From the NCBI GenBank assembly GCA_014360195.1, contig JACIXY010000016.1, positions 1-64,000 on the forward strand: a stretch of 64,000 bases of DNA, written 5' to 3'. This document shows, one piece after another, positions 18,210 through 27,703 of the stretch. The notes beneath the pieces are model-generated. The model saw only the letters and a program-made list of their open reading frames with translations, was not told where the DNA came from and searched no databases. The first letter of the stretch is position 1. Each line of letters begins with the position of its first letter. The position numbers and the translations under genes are program-made. This stretch comes from Bacillota bacterium. GTDB lineage: Bacteria > Bacillota > SHA-98 > UBA4971.

Positions 18210-19311
18210 CCATGAAGTTGGTGCTGAATTGGGCCGTCGGCGTAGGAGGAGCTGTCCTCTAGTCTCAACATGAAGTGTTGCAGAAGTAGCAAGAAGCGGA
18301 TGTGGCAGAGCCTACTCCTGGGTGGTCCTGACTGTACTGCACTACCGCAAACGCAGGAAACGCACTCGGATTAGGGCGAGCTTGGGTATCACGTCAATTC
18401 CCACGCCATCGGATAGAGAGGAAAACCGGTATCGGTGCAACGAACGCTCCGTAAGCGCGTGACGAGTACTTGCCATAACCTTCGACAGGTTTTATAGGAA
18501 TCCTGCTGCCATAACGTTGCTGCCACGACTCGTCCTCGCGGCGTGCCGCCTGCCGGGTTCCAGCTGTACGCCTTTCAGTGCCGGACGCTCCCGGCTTTCA
18601 TGGCCACGCAGATCGCCCTCGGCCACGGGTGGCGGCAACGAGAGCACCAGCAACAACAGTGACACCACCGCGGCCTGCCAGTTCAGATGCACGGCGTCCG
18701 CAAGGTGGCCAGGCTGCAACCCGGCGGTACTGGAAATCTTCTTTGGGAACTGTCATGGCCTCCTTCAGGGTGCTGCTCATTTCCTTTGCGCCAGGAAGAG
18801 CTGGTAGCATGACAAAGTACCGGCGTACAGCTGCATTGATTCCGGCGAGACAGGTTTTTGTCTTGACCCAGTCTCAGATGCATGTCCCGTTCAAGGTGGA
18901 CGGCATGCCTTATGCTCGTGTTGTCTCGGTCGATAGCCATATAGTACCCGCGTCATAGTTTATACTGGTCAACCAAATTCACTGTCGCAGCAAGTTCAGC
19001 CATATTTGCAAGCTGTTCCTGAAACGTCGCGAGGTTCTCCATTGCTGAGTTGGTCAGGTCCGAAGTTCCGAGAAGGTTGACTTGTCGTCATCAATTACGA
19101 CCGCATCGATCTGCTTGTCAGCCTGCTTGTCATCAGCGCCGTCGGCGGTCACTCCCTACTTGTGCCAGCGCCGCAAACTGACGTATAATGACCGTAGCGC
19201 GCGTCCGTCGGGGCAAGACTCGTCCGACGCGTGCCTATCAGTAGATGTCTCCTTGGCCCGTGGCAATCCTCAATCTGCACGGGAGTACCTTGAGAGAGAA
19301 GGGATGGACCC
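18210..19311. other. Intergenic stretch, no confident gene
   Basis: Short minus-strand frames at 18598-18810 and 18492-18719 (the second with a hydrophobic run, QAAVVSLLLLVLSLPPPVAE) could be a frameshifted small membrane protein, but no family is recognised. The two divergent systems start at its ends, so their promoters should lie here. Confidence 0.4.
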
Positions 19312-20421
19312 GTGAAACTGGTACGTGCGCGTATAGAGCGCTTCAAGGGGCTGAAAGAGCTAGACCTGGATTTTCTGAATAGTCGGGGGCTGGTTCGCGA
19401 CAGGCTCCTGATTTTGGGCGATAACGGGTCCGGCAAAACAACCCTGCTTCAGGCAATCGCGCTTGTTTTGGGGATGGCGACACGGCGCGTCAGGGACCCA
19501 GAGAGCTTTCCGTGGTATGGCTTTATTCCAGAGCGACTGAGCTCGCTTGGGCAGACCCGTATCGAACTGCAGGTGATCTTCGACGACGACGAGATCTCCG
19601 CAACCCACGAGCTCTACGAGGAATGCCGGCGCACGCTACCGGACGACGAAACCAGGGAATGGATTCCCCCGGGGAACAACAAAACCGTTACGTTACACTA
19701 CAGCCGGGGCAAAGTCGAGGCAGCGCAGGGAGCGGCAGCCAGGGTGCAGTTCCTCGGGCGTTACTACTTGAAGCGCATCCGGCGCACCAGGCCTGACCTC
19801 CGCGGCGCCTTTGCACGCGTTGGCGACGTCTTCTGGTTCGACCAGTTCAGGGACCTGGGTACTCTGTTGTCCGACCCTGATCGCGATGAAGTCGCAAAAC
19901 CAGATGGCTGGTCGGCAGGGGTGGAGCAGCTCCGTTCGTATCTCGTCGTATGGTGGAGTTATCATCTCACAAGACAGACGCGGCGAGGCGAGGCCGACCT
20001 CGGTGGGCGAGACTACATCTCCTTGCTTGAGCAGCATATGGCGAGGGTTTTCCCAGGCTTCCACTTCGTAGGAACAGAGCCTAGAAAAGGAATTGAGGTC
20101 CCTGGTCCTTCTGACTTCCTGGTGCTGGTTGAACGTGAAGGTTGCGACGTCCCGTACGATATTGCCGAAATGTCGTCAGGAGAGCAGGCAGTCTTCCCGC
20201 TGGCGCATGAGATGGCGCGTCTTGAGATCGCCAAGTCCGTGGTCCTCCTTGATGAGCTGGAGCTCCACCTGCACCCCCCAGAGCAGCAGGCGCTGTACAG
20301 CAACCTTCCTAAACTTGCGCCTGATTGCCAGTTCATCGTGACCACTCACTCGAAGTACTTGGACGATATCGTCCCAGAAGATGCCAAGATGCGCCTGAAG
20401 GGGGGACGGCTGTGCCTGTAG
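19312..20421 (+). CDS. AAA/ABC-type ATPase of a PARIS-like two-gene system (AriA-like)
   Basis: A 369-residue SMC/OLD-like ATPase: N-terminal IERFKGLKELDLDF, Walker A GDNGSGKT (36-43), signature EMSSGEQAVFPLAHEMAR (~283), Walker B VVLLDELELHLHPPEQQ (~308) and the switch TTHSKYLDDI. The start is a GTG with a GGGA-rich site upstream. Its last codons overlap the next gene by 10 bp, so the two are translationally coupled. The partner is a DUF4435-like protein, the arrangement of AriA-AriB in the PARIS anti-phage system. There the ATPase holds the nuclease until a phage anti-restriction protein is sensed. Other OLD-type pairs remain possible. Confidence 0.75.
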   Translation: MKLVRARIERFKGLKELDLDFLNSRGLVRDRLLILGDNGSGKTTLLQAIALVLGMATRRVRDPESFPWYGFIPERLSSLGQTRIELQVIFDDDEISATHELYEECRRTLPDDETREWIPPGNNKTVTLHYSRGKVEAAQGAAARVQFLGRYYLKRIRRTRPDLRGAFARVGDVFWFDQFRDLGTLLSDPDRDEVAKPDGWSAGVEQLRSYLVVWWSYHLTRQTRRGEADLGGRDYISLLEQHMARVFPGFHFVGTEPRKGIEVPGPSDFLVLVEREGCDVPYDIAEMSSGEQAVFPLAHEMARLEIAKSVVLLDELELHLHPPEQQALYSNLPKLAPDCQFIVTTHSKYLDDIVPEDAKMRLKGGRLCL

Positions 20422-21242
20422 ACCTCTTGCTCGTCGAAGGAGAGCTCGACGCGGCTATCCTTGCCGCACTCCTGGAGGGCGATCCCCCTGTGGAGCGACG
20501 GGGCTCGAAGAACGCGCTCAAGCCCATTGCTGCCGAAGAGCGGAAACGAACCGGACGACGTGTAGCATTTGTCCGCGACCGCGACTTCGACTTCGATCCG
20601 TCTCCTGACCAGGGCTCCAAGCCCGGCGAGATCAGGGACGGTCAGTTTCCTGAACCCCTGGGATGGTACTGGAGCCGTCATGAAATCGAGAACTACCTCC
20701 TGGACCCAGCCGTGGTTACACTCGTCTGGCCATCTGTCACGCGCCAGGACTACGAAGCGGTCCTTGTTGAAGGTGCTGTCACGATTCGATTCTATGAGGC
20801 AGCGCGCTGGACCATCGGAACGGCAAGGCGCGCTCTGCCTCCCCATTATGAACTCAAGACACGCCCTGCCGAGTTGGAAAACCGCGAACTTGCTGTACCG
20901 TCCTGGCTCGAGGAGCGTCATTGCCGAGAATGGGCGTTGGGATGTATCGAAGCATACTTCAACCGGGTAAGTGAGTCCTTATCGCTCCCTACGTCAGCTC
21001 ACTCACTTGAGAACAAGGTGGCGAGGTTCACCGACGATTTCTGCGCGGACCCGGAAGCAGTCTTGACCTGGTTCTCAGGAAAGGACCTCCTCGCAGCCCT
21101 GAGCCCCGCACTTACGCAACTTTACGGCGCAGACGCTGGTCGGTTCCGGGCACACGTGAGGGACTGGATGATAGCCCACCCGCAAGAAGCACTGGCCGTT
21201 CTCCCGGAGTGGCAGACGCTCGTGGACTACCTCAAGCGATGA
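20412..21242 (+). CDS. DUF4435/TOPRIM-like effector (AriB-like)
   Basis: The GTG at 20412 is chosen because it overlaps the ATPase stop and the family starts just before LLVEGELDAAIL. The protein has 276 residues. VEGELD, then FVRDRDFDFD (~56) and WSRHEIENYLLDP (~83) follow the DUF4435 pattern (E, D-x-D, H-x-I-E-N-Y-L-L), a TOPRIM-like nuclease fold. In PARIS the AriB effector cleaves host tRNA(Lys); whether this one does is unknown. The longer frame from 20325 would overlap the ATPase by ~100 bp and is less likely. Confidence 0.7.
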   Translation: MPVDLLLVEGELDAAILAALLEGDPPVERRGSKNALKPIAAEERKRTGRRVAFVRDRDFDFDPSPDQGSKPGEIRDGQFPEPLGWYWSRHEIENYLLDPAVVTLVWPSVTRQDYEAVLVEGAVTIRFYEAARWTIGTARRALPPHYELKTRPAELENRELAVPSWLEERHCREWALGCIEAYFNRVSESLSLPTSAHSLENKVARFTDDFCADPEAVLTWFSGKDLLAALSPALTQLYGADAGRFRAHVRDWMIAHPQEALAVLPEWQTLVDYLKR

Positions 21243-21404
21243 CAGGGCATGCTTCCGGCACAATCCCATAAAGTGAACTACTGCCAGCGGAGCTCTCATG
21301 GCGATATGCCGCCACTTAGCCCCGCTCAATAGCCAAAAGTCTTGCGCCATGCTACTGCTCGCCACCGGCCGAGAGAGTTGTAATTTCCACCTCTTACTAC
21401 TGCC

Positions 21405-21880
21405 GCTCGCCTAACGTACGCTCGGGGACACCGGCGACGTACTCGACTTCCTTGGCGGAGAAGTGGTTGTGGTTGTGGAAGGGGATGGCGATGCTGGTGC
21501 GCCCGGCAAACTCCGTCACCGGGAAGTCGCCCTCCTTGAAGCCGAACTCGGCGCGGTAGAAGGACTGCAGGTGGATGGGGCCAAAATGCGGCGGAATTCT
21601 CTCGCCGCGCCCTATCTTGCTTCCTCGCGCCCAATCTTACCTCCCCGAGTCCTACCGCGTCGCGCTGTCGCGGGAAAGCCAGAGTCTCGCCCCCTTGGGG
21701 CTCCTGTAAGCGCCGCCGCATCACGTGGTCGCGCACGGCGGACCAGCGCTCAAAGAGTTGGCGCTCGCGGGGGCGCTGCTCGGGGGTTGGCGCTCGGGGG
21801 CGGGCTCGTCCACGCCGACCTGGATTGCATGCACGAACCAGCTCATCCGCGTCACCTCGGGCGCCGCATAACATTATGAA
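21405..21880 (-). pseudogene. DegT-type aminotransferase C-terminal fragment, frameshifted
   Basis: Minus-strand pieces in different frames: EVTRMSWFVHAI (~21860-21825), duplicated ERQ-rich segments (~21800-21750), CATT/VMRRLQEP (~21730), FYRAEFGFKEGDFPVTEFAG (~21565-21500) and the C-terminal VEYVAGVPERTLGE (~21440). Joined at ~21870 (GGCGCCGCATAAC) to the AbiEi cassette. The same junction occurs at ~34520. Confidence 0.7.
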
Positions 21881-21949
21881 AGGTGCGTCGCGGGCACGCT
21901 GGCCGGGCGGTCGAGCAGGCGGCCAGCCGACTTGACGAGATGTCTGGCA

Positions 21950-22588
21950 TCAAAGCCACACTCCCACCAGGTCGCGGACCTTCCTCTGGATTCGGAACCT
22001 TGTCGCATACTCCATAAGCCTAGTTATGTTTTTCCGGCCATCCCTGACGTAGGCCTGAATCGCTTTGTTCACGGTCTCAACGTCTAGCTTGGCCGCATGA
22101 CGAATCACATCGCAGATCGTTCTCTCCCGGTCGTACACGCATACCCGTACGCCATTTACCTCGGACCAGGTGACACCAATCCTGAGACAATGGGGCTCAA
22201 TGAAGTGAACCTTGATCGGAGGATACTCGAGTTTCACCTTCCTCCTGTTGATCCGCTTGTCAACAGCAATGTGCCACCTGTCAGGAGTTCGGTCGATGTA
22301 CTGATAATGGTACAGCGCACTCTCCATACAGAGGATGGCGTCCGGAAGCAGCCGGGATATGATCTCGATGTCATCCATCCGCCCATCCTCAACCCACTCG
22401 TATACACCGCGTTTGATACGAGCGATGGAGCCGGCCTTGACCAGGGCTGCAATGTAGCTCGTGTGAATGCCCCGGCTCAGCATCTCGCTCGTGGTGGCTA
22501 TGTTGCCGCGGGATTTGAAGACCTGTTTCACCATCTCATACTTGCCCATATCACTAAGCTCGCTAAAAATATCTGCGGGACGCGCCAC
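21950..22588 (-). CDS. AbiEi-type antitoxin / transcriptional regulator (orphan)
   Basis: A 212-residue protein with an N-terminal winged-helix part (MVKQVFKSRGNIATTSEMLS ... AGSIARIKRGVYEW) and a C-terminal half typical of AbiEi-family regulators (ILCMESALYHYQYIDRTP, KVHFIEPHCLRIGV, VYDRERTICDVIRHAAKLD, AIQAYVRDGRKN). AbiEi normally represses, and neutralises, the nucleotidyltransferase toxin AbiEii encoded just downstream. Here the downstream DNA is aminotransferase relic and no toxin follows, so it is an orphan. The start is either the GTG at 22588 or the ATG at 22549 (MGKYEMVK). A deleted copy lies at 34590-34918. Confidence 0.8.
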   Translation of the reverse strand: MARPADIFSELSDMGKYEMVKQVFKSRGNIATTSEMLSRGIHTSYIAALVKAGSIARIKRGVYEWVEDGRMDDIEIISRLLPDAILCMESALYHYQYIDRTPDRWHIAVDKRINRRKVKLEYPPIKVHFIEPHCLRIGVTWSEVNGVRVCVYDRERTICDVIRHAAKLDVETVNKAIQAYVRDGRKNITRLMEYATRFRIQRKVRDLVGVWL

Positions 22589-22849
22589 CGCGCAGATAGT
22601 TCTAACATAGCTATACGATACCAGACTCGCGAAAACAAGTTACCTCCACCGAGAAAACGGAATCCACTGCCAGCCATAATCGGGCGACTGCCCATGTCGC
22701 GGTGCCCTCCGGCGACTCAGAACTGCTTACGAGGAGACGGACGATGCGAACGAGGGTGCCGGTTGGATACCGCAAAGCTTGGGCGCGCGGCACCAGACTG
22801 CGGCTGACACGTTCGACGGAGTTCTTGTCCTGCGCTCCATGGGGCATTT

Positions 22850-23045
22850 GTGGCCCAGCCGCTGGTGGCAAGGCCACACCCCTGCCTCCCCCCGTCCCTG
22901 GTTGGACATGCTCCGGCAAAGACGCGCTATCCGGTCGTCGTCGGTGACGATCATCCCGCCCTCGCCCGTGGTGATCTGCTTGTTGGGATAGAACGCGAAC
23001 ACCGCCCCGTGCGAGAAAACGCCGTTCCCGGCCTTGATGTTCTGG
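22850..23045 (-). pseudogene. DegT-type aminotransferase internal fragment
   Basis: The minus strand reads [20 protein letters not shown] ... [20 protein letters not shown], then the start of the LSHERLGY segment in another frame. It is very close to the segment at 4735-4925. It borders the AbiEi cassette on its upstream side. Confidence 0.7.
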
Positions 23046-23201
23046 TGGGGTTAGATCACGTCCGGACAGGTCGCTGTTCGGTCGCCGTAGGGACATCCTC
23101 CATGCACCACCCCGGCATACGCCGGGGTCATTCTGTCCATCTGCCACTCCTCCTGGCGCCCGCGACAACATTCTACCCCGGTACCTATACCATTGGGCTG
23201 G

Positions 23202-24035
23202 TCAGGCCTTGACAGAGCCAGCCGTAAGGCCCTGAATCAGGTATTTTTGGATTATCCCGAACGTGACAAGTGAAGGAATCAGGGCAATGACTGCAGATGC
23301 AGTCATCATCCCCCAGCTTATATTGTATTTCCCGATGAAGGTGTTGATCCCCACCGGAACGGTCTTCACCGCTTCGCTGTTGAGGAACATTACGCTGAAA
23401 AACAACTCGTTCCAGGCCCCTATGAACGCGAAAACGTAGGTCGCAACGACTCCCGGCAGCACGACCGGGAGAATGATGCGAACTATAGCCTGAGGTCTCG
23501 TCGCCCCGTCTACCATCGCTGCCTCTTCGAGCGTGCTCGGGATCGTGTCAACGAAGCCGCGAACGAGGAGAGTGCAAAACGGGATATTGAGTACCGTGTA
23601 CACTATGACTAGACTCCACAGGGTGTCGATGAGCTTGAGTGAGGCAAATACCATGTACAGAGGCACGATGATCACCACAACGGGGATCATCTGCGTTATA
23701 AGGAAGAGCACAAGGGTAGGCTGTTTTCCCCGGAAGCGGAAGCGGGCGAGGCTGTATCCCCCGAAAAGGGCAAGAGCGGTCGTGGCTACAGCGGAGGCAA
23801 GGGACACGATCATGCTGTTCTTGAAGTATGCCGGGAAATTCGTAGACCGCCACACTCGATAATAGTGGTCGAAAGTGACATGGCGAGGCAGGTATTGAAC
23901 AGGGAAAGTGATTATTTCGGGGGTGGGCTTGATGGACGTGAGAACTATCCACACAATTGGAAAGGCCATTACGACAAAGTACGCTCCGAGCAGCGCAACC
24001 TTGAGCGCCAGGACGGGCGTTGAGCGTCTCCGCAT
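23202..24035 (-). CDS. Carbohydrate ABC transporter permease, MalG type
   Basis: A 277-residue inner-membrane permease with six predicted membrane spans. The EAA loop is at ~185 (EEAAMVDGATRPQAIVRIIL, fits EAA-x3-G-x9-I-x-LP). The N-terminus (YFVVMAFPIVWIVLTSIKP) and the end (QKYLIQGLTAGSVK) are typical of MalG/UgpE/MsmG proteins. It overlaps the stop of the MalF-type gene by one base (TAATG). With it and the binding protein upstream it forms an importer for an oligosaccharide or polyol. Confidence 0.92.
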   Translation of the reverse strand: MRRRSTPVLALKVALLGAYFVVMAFPIVWIVLTSIKPTPEIITFPVQYLPRHVTFDHYYRVWRSTNFPAYFKNSMIVSLASAVATTALALFGGYSLARFRFRGKQPTLVLFLITQMIPVVVIIVPLYMVFASLKLIDTLWSLVIVYTVLNIPFCTLLVRGFVDTIPSTLEEAAMVDGATRPQAIVRIILPVVLPGVVATYVFAFIGAWNELFFSVMFLNSEAVKTVPVGINTFIGKYNISWGMMTASAVIALIPSLVTFGIIQKYLIQGLTAGSVKA

Positions 24036-24946
24036 TACAGTTCACCTGCTCTGCTGAATTTAGTGAGGGTCAGATACGTGACGGTATATGCCAGCAGGAT
24101 TAACATGAAGATAACACCCAGGGCAGAAGCCTGTCCAAAATCAAGGACCGTGTACGCTTTGTGGATGATGTAACTTGCCAGTGTGTCGGATGAGTTGAGC
24201 GGGCCTCCCTTTGTCATGACGTAGATTATGTCAGCGTAATTGAGAATCCAGATCACTCTCAGCAGAATAGTCACGAGGATTGTGGGCCGTATGTACGGCA
24301 GAGTGATTCGGAAAAACTTGGTGATCGGGCCCGCTCCATCTACGTCGGCGGCATCGTAAATCTCAGTGGGGATCGATTGAAGGGCGGCTAGTATCATAAT
24401 AGCGAAGAATGGTATGCCATACCATATATTGGCAACAATGACTGATTGTAAGGCAGTGGACGGCATTGCCAGGAAGGATATGGGCTTTTCGATGAGACGC
24501 AGGCGTAAGAGCAAATCGTTGATGACCCCGTACTGACCGTTGAAGAGCCATTTCCAGATCAGTCCGATCAAGAATCCAGGGACGGCCCATGGCGCGAGGA
24601 CAACGGCTTGATACAAGCCCCTTCCCCAGAACGGCCTGTTCAAAAGAACTGCCAGTATAAGCCCGAGCGTGAACTGGAAAGTGATGGAGCCCAGCACCCA
24701 CCAAAGCGAATTACTGAGCACCAAACGAAACTCCGGTTCACTGAGTACAACCCTGTAGTTGTGCAGCCCGCTAAAGTAGGTATTGGGGTCGTTAAGCTTG
24801 TAATGGCAGAAAGAGGTGAAGACGCCCTTAGCGATCGGGTATATCATGAACACAATTAGCAGGCAAATCCCCGGAAGTAAGTACAGGTACGGCTCCAGGA
24901 GCTTACGGCGCCTCGACAGGTAACTGCTGGCGACCTTAACACGCAT
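24035..24946 (-). CDS. Carbohydrate ABC transporter permease, MalF type
   Basis: 303 residues from the ATG at 24946, chosen over 24961 because GGGAGGGG lies 5-8 nt upstream. Six membrane spans begin at YLYLLPGICLLIVFMIYPIA. The EAA loop is YDAADVDGAGPITKFFRITLP (~205). MalF/UgpA/MsmF family. It pairs with the MalG-type gene. No nucleotide-binding subunit is encoded nearby; such systems often share one MsmK/UgpC-type ATPase made elsewhere. Confidence 0.92.
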   Translation of the reverse strand: MRVKVASSYLSRRRKLLEPYLYLLPGICLLIVFMIYPIAKGVFTSFCHYKLNDPNTYFSGLHNYRVVLSEPEFRLVLSNSLWWVLGSITFQFTLGLILAVLLNRPFWGRGLYQAVVLAPWAVPGFLIGLIWKWLFNGQYGVINDLLLRLRLIEKPISFLAMPSTALQSVIVANIWYGIPFFAIMILAALQSIPTEIYDAADVDGAGPITKFFRITLPYIRPTILVTILLRVIWILNYADIIYVMTKGGPLNSSDTLASYIIHKAYTVLDFGQASALGVIFMLILLAYTVTYLTLTKFSRAGEL

Positions 24947-24963
24947 AACATCCCCTCCCACGA

Positions 24964-24994
24964 GGAGCAGGGAGGCTGACAGCCGCCCTGCTCC
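24964..24994 (-). promoter_or_regulatory. Intercistronic hairpin between binding-protein and permease genes
   Basis: GGAGCAGGG-a-GGCT-gac-AGCC-g-CCCTGCTCC forms a 9+4-bp stem with one mismatch. There is no T-run, so it is more likely an RNA-stabilising or attenuating hairpin that favours expression of the binding protein than a full terminator. Confidence 0.6.
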
Positions 24995-25014
24995 CTGTGC
25001 ACGGACGCCTTGTT

Positions 25015-26298
25015 TTACTTCTTGCTCTTGTACTTGGCCAGCGCAGACTCAAGATAGTCCGAAATGGCGTCCATTGTGGCCTTTGCATCTTGACGTCCAA
25101 GCAGATACGACTGAATCTCCTTCACGGTGATCCTTGAGAAAAACTCTCCCCATTCAGGTAGGTAGTCGGGGTGCATGAAGAACACCGTTCTCGGGTCCTG
25201 GAGAGTCTGCGTGTAAGCTGCAATGTGGCCTTGGGAGAAGAATGGGTCTTGCCATGCTGCCTTTGTGATAGGGATCGTTGTCGTGGCCTTCCCCCATCTA
25301 GTATTGATGTCAGGGCGCAGCAGGAAGCTGATGAATTTCCACGCCGCGTCCTTATTCTTAGAATCTGACATCATCGACAGACCTATGTACCCGCTTACCA
25401 AGTACCGCTTTCCATCGGCAGCAACGGGATGGGGTGCGACGGCGAACGTGCCTGGCGACATTGCCTCCTCGCACGTGCCTATCACTTCGCTGTCCTGGAT
25501 GATGAACCCAGCAGTTCCAGTTGTAAAAGCGTTTACAGTCTCGGCGTAACCCCAGTTGAGCGCGTCTGCAGGCGCATTGTTGAAATACATGTCCATGAAG
25601 CGCTTGAACGCCGCTACGGCTTTCGGGTCTCTGAACACTGCTCTTCCCTGGTCATCGAAGTAGTTCGTCCAGCCGCCGGCCGCCATGATGAAGTTGAGAA
25701 CATGTGTCCAGGTGCCCATACCGCCTCTAAATGCGTACCCGTATCGATTCTTAGACGGGTTCGTCACCTTGTTGACGGCGTTGTAGAACTCATCAATGGT
25801 CGTGGGCACCGGCAGGTCCTTTTCTTTGAGCCAGTCAGGACGGTAATACATGCACTGAAAATACAGTGACTGAGGAATCACGTACTGGGTGTTTTTGTAG
25901 GTCCGGCCGAGCGCAAGACCGGATTCGGAAAGCGTATCCTTGTACTCCCATTTCTCAAGATATGGCCCGAGATCCTCCACTTTGCCGGTAGCGGACATCT
26001 CTGCGACCCAGTTTGCAGCCATCTCAAGCACGTCCGGCAGATTACCCGCTGCCATCAGCGTCAGGATCTTATCGTGTGCCTGCTCCCACGGGACGGAAAG
26101 TAATTCGACATGAATGTCGGGGTTCTCCTTCTCAAACTCCGTTATTAGCTCTTTCACGAAGACAGTTCTCGCCGGGCTCGTCAGGGTTTCCATGAACTCA
26201 ATGGTAGTCTTCGGCTTGGCGGTCACTGTGAGTGAGACAAAGAGCGTGGTTGCCACTATCAGAGCCAAGGAGAAGACCACTGTAACGTGCCTCTTCAT
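25015..26298 (-). CDS. Extracellular solute-binding protein of a sugar ABC transporter (family 1)
   Basis: 427 residues. A Sec signal peptide (MKRHVTVVFSLALIVATTLF ... TVTAKP) has no lipobox cysteine. The mature part is a family 1 sugar-binding protein (TIEFMETLTSPARTVFVKEL, VPWEQAHDKILTLMAAGNLP, DVLEMAANWVAEM and the cleft tryptophans). It would bind the sugar outside the cytoplasmic membrane and deliver it to the two permeases. The missing lipobox suggests a periplasm or another anchoring mode. The ligand cannot be told from sequence. Confidence 0.9.
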   Translation of the reverse strand: MKRHVTVVFSLALIVATTLFVSLTVTAKPKTTIEFMETLTSPARTVFVKELITEFEKENPDIHVELLSVPWEQAHDKILTLMAAGNLPDVLEMAANWVAEMSATGKVEDLGPYLEKWEYKDTLSESGLALGRTYKNTQYVIPQSLYFQCMYYRPDWLKEKDLPVPTTIDEFYNAVNKVTNPSKNRYGYAFRGGMGTWTHVLNFIMAAGGWTNYFDDQGRAVFRDPKAVAAFKRFMDMYFNNAPADALNWGYAETVNAFTTGTAGFIIQDSEVIGTCEEAMSPGTFAVAPHPVAADGKRYLVSGYIGLSMMSDSKNKDAAWKFISFLLRPDINTRWGKATTTIPITKAAWQDPFFSQGHIAAYTQTLQDPRTVFFMHPDYLPEWGEFFSRITVKEIQSYLLGRQDAKATMDAISDYLESALAKYKSKK

Positions 26299-26497
26299 TT
26301 AACTCCCTCCCAGTCGTTCTTTGCCTTTTTCGCAGCTTTCAGTAGAATCCCAGTCACACTGCATCCTGTCCCCAACTATCACCCCAAGCCATCAGCTGTC
26401 TACGTTCTGCAGGTGGTTGACATCCCCCCTTCTTGCGGCAGCTTGTGACCGCCTTTTTCGATGGTACTAGCTGTCTTGTCCAGCAGTCACGGCCTCA

Positions 26498-27703
26498 TCA
26501 AACAGTCCTCAGAGCAGCGTCCAGATCCTCGATCAAATCCTCGACGTCTTCCAGACCTACCGTTACACGGATGGTGCTTTCATAGTCAGGCTGCTGTCTC
26601 CTCGTCGCGTCTGGAACTCCAGAAGATGCGGCCACGGCAAGCGGGTACACCAGGCTTTCGAATCCCCCCCAGCTAATCCCGATGCCGAAGTACTTAAGAG
26701 CGTTGACGAATCTCTTGACACCTTCTTTACCCGTGTCAAGTGTAAAGCTGAAAACGCCGCTGAACCCCGACATCTGCCTGCGCGCCAGCTCATGGTAGGG
26801 AGACGAGGGAAGGCCTGGATATGCCACGCTCTTGACCTTGCCATGACACTCAAGGAACCGGGCAACTTTCATGGCGTTGCTCTGGTGCCTCTCCATGCGA
26901 ACGGCGAGCGTCCTCAGGCCGGCGGTCAAGAGCCATGCCTCAAAGGGCCCGAGTATCCCTCCCAACATGGCCTGTTCCCGGTTGCTTATACCCCTTACAA
27001 TCTCAGCAGAGCCCACCAGAACACCCGCTACAAGGCTGCTTTGGCCTGAAAGGTACTTCGATGCAGAATGAACTACTATATCCACACCCATTGAAAGCGG
27101 CTTTTGGAAAACTGGCGTAGCCCACGTGTTGTCTATCATGGTCCTTATCCCGTGCTGTCTAGCAAGGCCCGCAACGGCTGCGATATCTTGAACCTTGAAC
27201 ACTAGGCTAGAGGGACTTTCCAGGTATATGAGCCTCGTGTTCGGACGTATGGCATCTTCGAACTCTCGTAAGGAGTCGCCAGTGACAAAGGTGGTTTCCA
27301 CCCCGAATCTCGGCAGGTACGTGGAAAGCCACCGGTAGGCAACAGGGTAAACGCTATCCACACAGATGATGTGCGACCCCTTCTCTACGCAGGCAAAGAC
27401 CGCCGCAGAGATCGCGGCCATTCCCGAGGCAAAGCACTTGGCCATTTCCCCGCCCTCAAGGGCAGCTATCTTCTTCTCAGCGACCTCTACAGTTGGGTTG
27501 AGCCCTCGCGTGTATATGTAGTGTTCTTTCTCATCTGTGAAAGCCTCCTCAAGAGCCTCGTAACTGGGGTATGTGAACAGTGAGTTCTGAAAGATGGGAG
27601 GGATAACGGAGCCGCAGAAACGCGCCGCATCGTCCCCCAGGTGCGCTAACATGGTCTGCAGCCCCGAGCGCCTATTGCAGGAGAGTCTACCCATGCGTCT
27701 CAT
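26498..27703 (-). CDS. PLP-dependent Cys/Met metabolism enzyme (cystathionine gamma-synthase/lyase family)
   Basis: 401 residues from the ATG at 27703 (GGAAGG upstream); it overlaps the regulator's stop by 17 bp. Family marks: YTRGLNPTVEVAEKKIAALE (~60), CFASGMAAISAAVFACVEKG, LIYLESPSSLVFKVQDI, MIDNTWATPVFQKPLSMGVD and the Schiff-base lysine in VVHSASKYLSGQS (~190). Members include cystathionine gamma-lyase, methionine gamma-lyase and O-acetylhomoserine sulfhydrylases. The exact reaction is unclear. Its place between a FadR-type regulator and a sugar importer is unusual and suggests an amino-acid-like or sulfur-containing substrate. Confidence 0.88.
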   Translation of the reverse strand: MRRMGRLSCNRRSGLQTMLAHLGDDAARFCGSVIPPIFQNSLFTYPSYEALEEAFTDEKEHYIYTRGLNPTVEVAEKKIAALEGGEMAKCFASGMAAISAAVFACVEKGSHIICVDSVYPVAYRWLSTYLPRFGVETTFVTGDSLREFEDAIRPNTRLIYLESPSSLVFKVQDIAAVAGLARQHGIRTMIDNTWATPVFQKPLSMGVDIVVHSASKYLSGQSSLVAGVLVGSAEIVRGISNREQAMLGGILGPFEAWLLTAGLRTLAVRMERHQSNAMKVARFLECHGKVKSVAYPGLPSSPYHELARRQMSGFSGVFSFTLDTGKEGVKRFVNALKYFGIGISWGGFESLVYPLAVAASSGVPDATRRQQPDYESTIRVTVGLEDVEDLIEDLDAALRTV

